In this document: piece after piece, positions 6,748 to 10,864 of the stretch
Position numbering within the stretch: the first letter of the stretch is position 1
Layout: each line of letters opens with the position of its first letter
Origin: Patescibacteria group bacterium
Lineage (GTDB): Bacteria; Patescibacteriota; Gracilibacteria; UBA1369; LOWO2-01-FULL-3
Reading direction: 5' to 3'
DNA length: 10,864 nt
NCBI GenBank assembly: GCA_018818755.1
Contig: JAHIRL010000014.1
Location: forward strand, 1 to 10,864
The notes under the pieces: generated by a model
Database searches by the model: none
Seen by the model: the letters and a program-made list of their open reading frames with translations, nothing else
What the model was told of the DNA's origin: nothing
Position numbers and translations under genes: made by a program

Positions 6748-7050
6748 ATGACAAACAATGAAATGCCTCAGGGGGGCTATGAAGAAATCGATTGGGGAAA
6801 TCGTAGACCTCAAAAAGATGAACATTTTTATAACCATGAGGACGACAGCACTTGGTTTGTGATGGAAGTAGTGAATGATAGAGTTAATCTTAGAGGTGCC
6901 GAAGATAGCGCAGTGGATGGTAAATTTATCTGGCTGGATCTTGATCAATTACATCCGGTGTCCGATGGTACTGATGGCATTGCTTGGGTTCTTGTGCCTG
7001 AGGACCATGAAGTGGCAAATATTCAGAATAGCGTTAAGTCCTGGTTTTAG
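6748..7050 (+). CDS. Hypothetical 100-aa acidic protein
   Basis: Not recognised. An acidic, Trp-containing protein with no signal peptide or membrane segment. The first 35 residues look unstructured (Asn, Gln, Gly, Asp, Glu, His). From residue 36 there are alternating strands: TWFVMEVVNDRVNLRG (35-50), GKFIWLDLDQLHPV (58-71) and IAWVLVPEDHEV (78-89), compatible with a small beta-barrel (SH3-like), but this is only a guess from pattern. The start ATG is two bases after the TAA of the 512-aa gene, so it is likely translated by reinitiation on the same mRNA; a functional partnership is plausible. Its last 17 bases overlap the 3' end of the convergent tlyA gene, so its stop lies inside tlyA. The ORF is short, but spacing and composition support it. 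Confidence 0.65.
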   Translation: MTNNEMPQGGYEEIDWGNRRPQKDEHFYNHEDDSTWFVMEVVNDRVNLRGAEDSAVDGKFIWLDLDQLHPVSDGTDGIAWVLVPEDHEVANIQNSVKSWF

Positions 7051-7765
7051 GATTTATCAGCAATAAATATTCCGTGTTTCCATCTCCCCCTTTAATTGGT
7101 GACGGGATGATTTTTTTGATTTTGTAGGAGTGGGTGGCGGCCCAGTCTCGGAATTCTTGAAGAATTTGTTGGCGAGTTTTTTCATCTTTTATTACTCCAT
7201 CTTTGGGGATGCGGTCTTTGCCGGCTTCGAACTGGGGTTTTAGGAGGAGGATTGCGGGGGCGGATGGTTTAAGGAGTTCGAAAATTTTTGGAATTACAAG
7301 TCGGAGCGAAATGAAGGATAAGTCCCCTACTGCCAGGTCTGGGGAGGTTGGGAGAGATTTTATGTTGCGAATGTCTGTCTGTTCCATGTTTATAACTCTA
7401 GGGTCTTTTTTGAGTTTTTCTGCCAGCTGGTCTGTACCTACATCTACGGCATATATTTTACTTGCGCCTTTTTGCAGGAGTAGGTCGGTGAAGCCGCCGG
7501 TGGAGGCTCCGACATCTAGAATTGTGAGGGAGCTGGGATCAATTTTAAATTCTTCCAGTGCGGCTTGGAGTTTTTTTGCCCCACGACTAACGAATTGCTG
7601 ATCTGTTGTTGTTGTGATTGTTGATTGATCGCTTGTGGGGCGGCCTGGTTTTGTTTGTGGCTGATCATTTACAAAAACTTCTCCGGCCTTTATCGCTTGT
7701 GCGGCTTGGGAGCGAGTGGGATAGAATCCTTTTTGGCTGAGGAGTTCGTCGAGGCGTAGTTTCAT
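7034..7765 (-). CDS. tlyA: TlyA-family rRNA (cytidine-2'-O)-methyltransferase
   Basis: A 243-aa protein with the full TlyA (hemolysin-A-like) architecture. Residues 1-55 are an S4 RNA-binding domain (MKLRLDELLSQKGFYPTRSQ, then AIKAGEVFVNDQ). A short linker carries FVSRGAKKL (58-66). Residues about 80-240 are an FtsJ/RrmJ-like Rossmann methyltransferase: SAM-binding DVGASTGGFTD (84-94), VDVGTDQL, and the K-D-K-E catalytic set as K64/K65, D148 (VGDLSFISL), K176 (LLLKPQFE) and E232 (GNTEYLLLI). Characterised TlyA proteins 2'-O-methylate cytidines in 16S and/or 23S rRNA; older hemolysin labels are misleading. The start overlaps the stop of the upstream Cys-rich gene as ATGA, so translation is coupled and no separate Shine-Dalgarno is needed. 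The 3' end overlaps the convergent 100-aa gene by 17 bases. Identification is secure; rRNA target inferred. Confidence 0.95.
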   Translation of the reverse strand: MKLRLDELLSQKGFYPTRSQAAQAIKAGEVFVNDQPQTKPGRPTSDQSTITTTTDQQFVSRGAKKLQAALEEFKIDPSSLTILDVGASTGGFTDLLLQKGASKIYAVDVGTDQLAEKLKKDPRVINMEQTDIRNIKSLPTSPDLAVGDLSFISLRLVIPKIFELLKPSAPAILLLKPQFEAGKDRIPKDGVIKDEKTRQQILQEFRDWAATHSYKIKKIIPSPIKGGDGNTEYLLLINPKTRT

Positions 7766-9366
7766 GTTAATTCACTTAAGTAACACCTCTCACAATACAC
7801 CATTTCCGGCCTTTCCGGGGCATAACTGGTGCGGATTTCTGTTTTGCAGGAGTGGCAATTGCGGGTGAATAATTTGCGTGATGGGCGTTTTTCGAGACGG
7901 GCTTGGTGGCGACAATCCGGGCAGTTTTTGGGGATTGGGAGTTTTTGGCGGCGATAGAATTTTAGTTCGGGCTCAATGATTCGATAGTTCTTGCCACAGG
8001 AGTTGCAGGCCAGAGTTTCTTGGGTGATGCTGGGGGGGACTTTTTCGATCTGATAACTGCCTTGATATGTTTGGGGGAGATATTCATGGCTTGCTTTGTC
8101 TTTCCATTTCCAGCCGCTGGCTAGGGTTTGTTCTTTTGTGAGGGGATAATATTGCTGGGCAACGGTTTCGTTGTAACAAAATGGTGAATAGGCGGGATCG
8201 AAGAATTGGCCGTACTCCCCTGTTTGTTTGAGGTGGGCAATTATCTTTGGGAGGAGTTCTTCGTATTCTTGCTTTGTGTATTGTTTGTTCAAAATACAAT
8301 ATTCTTTACGATGGAGTCCGATACAGCCGAAACAATTATTAGAGGAGAAGCAAACGAAGCAATAGGAGCAAAAATTGCATTGCCAGATGGAGCTTACGCT
8401 CATGCAGGTGTTCAATTCGCCGGATGATGCGGAATTGTAAATCAGTTCGCTCCAGCCTATGGAGCAAATGTCCTGAGCATCTTTTACACCTAGAGCTACA
8501 AAAATATTTTTACAATCACGGCATTTTTCGCTGAGATAGCTATCTTCGCAATCTTTACACTCGGATAAATCGTTGCCAGTGCAGTCTTCACAGTTTTCGA
8601 TAATCGCATGCTGATAGGGATGTTTTAGGAAGTGTTCTCTGAAATTTTGGTCGGGCTTTTTGAGTTTTTCTTCGTATTGTTCTTGGGTTAGTTGTTCATT
8701 AAAATAGCAATATTGTTTATGACGCAAGTTCTTAGATCCGAAACAATCCTGGCAGGATTTAAGGTCTTGGCAGTGGTGGCAGTCCGTGCAATTTTTGCAG
8801 TTTTCCAAATGTGTGCAGTTGAAACAATTTTCGCATTTGATGCATTCGTATAAAAGTTCGCTACGGATTACCCAGTAATTGTCGACGGTGTTTTTGCCCC
8901 AGATTGAGTACATATTGTAAAAACTGTCTTCGTTGTAGTGTCCGCCGGCGTTCATGTAGCAGTTTTTGTCGTCAGTTTCCTGGTTCACATATTCGCTGTT
9001 ATGGTTTTTTCCGCCAAAAAGGGCTACGAGTTTGGCATCGTGTAAAAGTTCATTGAATTGTTCGAAAAAGGGGAGTGAAAAATCAAAGTCGTGGCTTGAG
9101 TCTGTTTGCTCCCAATTATCGCTCCACCAGCAGGACTGGCAATAAACATGATAGGGCTTATCCTTTGAGTAAATGGAAACTGTTTGTTTGCCGCAAAGTT
9201 CGCAGTCGCGCAGATAGAGAGTTTTTTCATTGCGATAGCTGAGGCGGCGTTGTTCGCGGCAAGTGGGACATTCTACGGGATCGAGTACATCAAAACGAGA
9301 AAGGAAACTGCGATCTTTTTCGCTAACTTCGAAGGACTCCTCACAGGTTAAACAGTTCTTTTTCAT
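7762..9366 (-). CDS. Cys-rich protein: paired zinc ribbons flanking CxxC ladders
   Basis: A 534-aa protein with 44 cysteines (about 8%), no signal peptide and no membrane segment. N-terminal ribbons: C5/C8 with C33/C36, and C55/C58 with C76/C79, followed by WWSDNW. C-terminal ribbons: C454/C457 with C482/C485, and C504/C507 with C525/C528. All gaps between pairs are identical in the two ends, and both carry CPxCRxQxRL, so one pair is a copy of the other. The core has two related halves, each starting SEL(L/I)Y (169-173; 306-310), passing through CxxC ladders and ending YCxxNxQ (219-225; 356-362) plus a charged helix (QEQYEEKL; KQEYEELL). A third CxDC cluster lies at 259-285. The ribbons suggest zinc; the ladder could hold metal or be structural. 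The gene starts 15 bases after comM and overlaps tlyA by ATGA, so it is mid-operon. Similar proteins in candidate-phylum genomes have, as I recall, uninformative names. Function unknown. Confidence 0.88.
   Translation of the reverse strand: MKKNCLTCEESFEVSEKDRSFLSRFDVLDPVECPTCREQRRLSYRNEKTLYLRDCELCGKQTVSIYSKDKPYHVYCQSCWWSDNWEQTDSSHDFDFSLPFFEQFNELLHDAKLVALFGGKNHNSEYVNQETDDKNCYMNAGGHYNEDSFYNMYSIWGKNTVDNYWVIRSELLYECIKCENCFNCTHLENCKNCTDCHHCQDLKSCQDCFGSKNLRHKQYCYFNEQLTQEQYEEKLKKPDQNFREHFLKHPYQHAIIENCEDCTGNDLSECKDCEDSYLSEKCRDCKNIFVALGVKDAQDICSIGWSELIYNSASSGELNTCMSVSSIWQCNFCSYCFVCFSSNNCFGCIGLHRKEYCILNKQYTKQEYEELLPKIIAHLKQTGEYGQFFDPAYSPFCYNETVAQQYYPLTKEQTLASGWKWKDKASHEYLPQTYQGSYQIEKVPPSITQETLACNSCGKNYRIIEPELKFYRRQKLPIPKNCPDCRHQARLEKRPSRKLFTRNCHSCKTEIRTSYAPERPEMVYCERCYLSELT
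7783..8007 (-). repeat. C-terminal tandem zinc-ribbon unit (copy of N-terminal unit)
   Basis: Residues 454-528 of the 534-aa protein. Cysteines at 454/457, 482/485, 504/507 and 525/528 repeat the spacing of 5/8, 33/36, 55/58 and 76/79 exactly (offset 449 throughout). Shared residues include CPxCR, QxRL, SY/IY and YC. This is an internal duplication at protein level. Confidence 0.8.
8707..8844 (-). repeat. 15-residue Cys repeats, ladder 1 of the 534-aa protein
   Basis: Residues 175-220. Three consecutive 15-residue units: CIKCENCFNCTHLEN (175), CKNCTDCHHCQDLKS (190) and CQDCFGSKNLRHKQY (205), ending at Cys220. All eleven cysteines from 175 to 220, and Cys136 before them, share one phase modulo three. 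It is the counterpart of the ladder at 2748-3038. Confidence 0.8.
9130..9354 (-). repeat. N-terminal tandem zinc-ribbon unit of the 534-aa protein
   Basis: Residues 5-79. Two CxxC...CxxC units with 24- and 17-residue loops: C5/C8 with C33/C36, and C55/C58 with C76/C79. The paralog at 1866-3401 aligns here without gaps but keeps only the residue-5 and residue-55 cysteines. Confidence 0.8.
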
Positions 9367-9381
9367 GCCAATATCTTAACA

Positions 9382-10864
9382 TTATCCTTCCCGATACTGC
9401 AAAGCTTCGGCGATGTGTTTGCGCTCGATGGAGGGTTTGTTGTCCAGATCTGCTATGGTGCGGGCCAGTTTTAATGTGCGCAAGTAACCTCGGTTGGAAA
9501 GATGCAAGTTGTCTGTGGCTTTTTTTAGGAGAGATTCGGTGGGTTTGTCGAGCTGGCAGTGAATCCGAATATCTTCAATTCCCATGTCTGAGTTGTGCCG
9601 GATTTGTGGTTTTTTCTTAAAACGGAGCTTTTGGATGTTTTTTGCCTCCTTTATATTATCGATTACGCTTTTGTGCTCTTCTTCGGCTTGGCTGTTGTCT
9701 ACTTTAAAAAGATCTTTGAGGGAGCTTTTTTCTATTTCTAAAAAAATATCGAAGCGGTCTAAGATGGGGCCGGAGATTCGGCGTTCGTAGTTTTTGATGT
9801 GGCCTTTATTGCAAATGCAGGGAATTTTTTTATCACCTTTATAGCCGCAGGGGCAAGGATTCATTGTGGCCAGAAAAATAAAATTGCTAGGAAATTTACT
9901 GGTAAATCCACTATGTGCAATGTGAATGTACCTATCTTCCAATGGCTGACGAAGGGCCTCTAAAACCTGCCTGGGAAATTCGGCTACTTCGTCCAATAAA
10001 AGCACCCCGTTGTGAGCCAGAGAGATTTCTCCCGGCTTAATGTTGGAACCAGCACCGCCAATAATTGAAGTGACTGAACTTCGGTGATGGACTTCCCGAA
10101 AAGGTCGCTCCTCAACAATAGGTTGGTCTTCACTAAGTAGGCCGGCAATTGAAAAAATTCTGGTGGTTTCCAAAATTTCTTCCTTGCTCATTTGGGTTAA
10201 AAGATCTTTGAAGGCTCGGGCCAAAACTGTTTTTCCGCAACCCGGGCTACCTTTGAGGAGCAGGTTATGATGTCCACTAGCCGCAATGATCAATGCTCGT
10301 TTGGCTTTTTTTTGACCGATGATTCGAGTGAAGGAGTGAGAAATTAGTGGCCTATATTTTCGTCCAAAATTTCCTATACTTGTGTTGCCTAGTGCTTTGA
10401 GATTTTGAAAATTGTTGAGTTGAGTTAAGTGAGAAAGGGGAAAAATTTTGATTCCTTCAATGAAGCTGGCTTCCTTGGCGTTTTGCTGAGGGAGGTAGAT
10501 TTTTTTGATTCCTTTTTCTTTGGCATGCTGAACAATGGCCAGAGCTCCGTCTATGCTCTTTATCTCTCCGGTGAGGGAAAGTTCCCCAATTACAATGCAA
10601 TCTCTGAATGGAGAAATGTCTAATTGTTTGCTTTCTATTAGTAGGCTTAGGGCGATGGGAAGATCGAAGAGGGTGCCGCGTTTTTTTATTTGGGCTGGAG
10701 CCAGGTTTACGGTTTTTTTGGTTTGAGGAAATTTGAATCCGCTGTTTTTGATTGCCGAACGGATGCGCTGTTTGGATTCCTGAATGGAGGTATCTGTTAA
10801 ACCAACAATTGAAAATGAACTTAGGCCATTGCTAATGTCTGTTTGTACTTCGACAAGGCTGATG
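9382..10864 (-). CDS. comM: ComM/YifB-family AAA+ ATPase (5' end outside window)
   Basis: 493 residues are visible; family members are about 500-510 aa, so only roughly ten N-terminal residues are missing. The visible part begins ISLVEVQTDISNGLSSFSIV, the conserved start of the ComM N-terminal domain, with VNLAPAQIKK and GTLFDLPIALSLL following. The Mg-chelatase-like AAA+ core has Walker A GSPGCGKT (visible residues 205-212) and Walker B LLLDE (288-292), then the family's CPCG...CIC cysteine cluster (337, 339, 349, 351), the GPILDRFDIFLEI segment, and a C-terminal helical domain ending ALQYREG. The frame is open right up to the window edge; the TTG at 10293 is internal and not the start. In Vibrio, ComM is a hexameric helicase that promotes branch migration during natural transformation. 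It is the first visible gene of an operon with the Cys-rich gene and tlyA. Frame passes through an A8 run (10306-10313) intact. Confidence 0.95.
   Translation of the reverse strand, partial: ISLVEVQTDISNGLSSFSIVGLTDTSIQESKQRIRSAIKNSGFKFPQTKKTVNLAPAQIKKRGTLFDLPIALSLLIESKQLDISPFRDCIVIGELSLTGEIKSIDGALAIVQHAKEKGIKKIYLPQQNAKEASFIEGIKIFPLSHLTQLNNFQNLKALGNTSIGNFGRKYRPLISHSFTRIIGQKKAKRALIIAASGHHNLLLKGSPGCGKTVLARAFKDLLTQMSKEEILETTRIFSIAGLLSEDQPIVEERPFREVHHRSSVTSIIGGAGSNIKPGEISLAHNGVLLLDEVAEFPRQVLEALRQPLEDRYIHIAHSGFTSKFPSNFIFLATMNPCPCGYKGDKKIPCICNKGHIKNYERRISGPILDRFDIFLEIEKSSLKDLFKVDNSQAEEEHKSVIDNIKEAKNIQKLRFKKKPQIRHNSDMGIEDIRIHCQLDKPTESLLKKATDNLHLSNRGYLRTLKLARTIADLDNKPSIERKHIAEALQYREG

Noticed and set aside
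7203..7601. 132-codon open frame on the + strand
   Set aside because: Antisense to the certain tlyA gene; its composition is what tlyA codons give in reverse.
9382..10293. A 303-aa gene starting at TTG 10293
   Set aside because: Translation continues upstream in the same frame to the window edge and gives the complete conserved ComM N-terminal domain, so the TTG is internal.
10306..10313. A8 run in comM as a frameshift or slippage site
   Set aside because: The reading frame is intact on both sides and yields expected ComM sequence (IIGQKKAKRALIIAASG); no programmed shift is needed.

Overview
This window reads as a compact, gene-dense piece of a bacterial chromosome. It most resembles the Candidate Phyla Radiation (Patescibacteria), with a Peregrinibacteria/Gracilibacteria-like relative as the best guess. 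That is an inference from several things: short surface proteins with an N-terminal membrane anchor and SLH domains, a TrmB-type regulator, large CxxC-rich proteins of a kind I associate with these lineages, almost no Shine-Dalgarno motifs, and many overlapping genes. TGA acts as a stop (for example at the end of the 4394-5152 and 7762-9366 genes), so the UGA=Gly code of Gracilibacteria proper is not in use. No tRNA, rRNA, CRISPR, insertion sequence or convincing intrinsic terminator was seen.

Layout. (a) 10-1879, + strand: two overlapping genes for cell-surface proteins, one TM + CARDB-like + SLH and one TM + beta-sandwich. (b) 1866-4282, - strand: a 511-residue Cys-rich protein and, upstream of it, a TrmB-family regulator with a near-consensus promoter at 4304-4332. 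(c) 4394-7050, + strand: a TauE/SafE (TSUP) permease, then a perfect-hexamer promoter at 5149-5178 driving two unrecognised genes (512 and 100 aa). (d) 7034-10864, - strand: an operon read comM, then a 534-residue Cys-rich protein, then tlyA; comM runs off the right edge.

The two Cys-rich proteins are paralogs and are the most interesting content. The 534-aa copy has two zinc-ribbon-like units at the N-terminus and two more at the C-terminus with exactly the same cysteine spacing. These flank a core built from two related halves, each a ladder of CxxC motifs with a 15-residue period that ends in a YCxxNxQ-type motif. The 511-aa copy keeps and densifies the ladder, with eight cysteines spaced exactly three apart, but has lost most zinc-ribbon ligands and all of the last ribbon. 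One copy sits between a DNA-uptake/recombination helicase gene and an rRNA methyltransferase gene, translationally coupled to the latter. The other sits next to a regulator that is divergent from a sulfur-type anion permease. I cannot assign a function to either.

The + strand is rich in G and T whichever strand is coding, at least across the right two thirds. This suggests it is the leading replication strand here, and it shapes the protein composition of the - strand genes.
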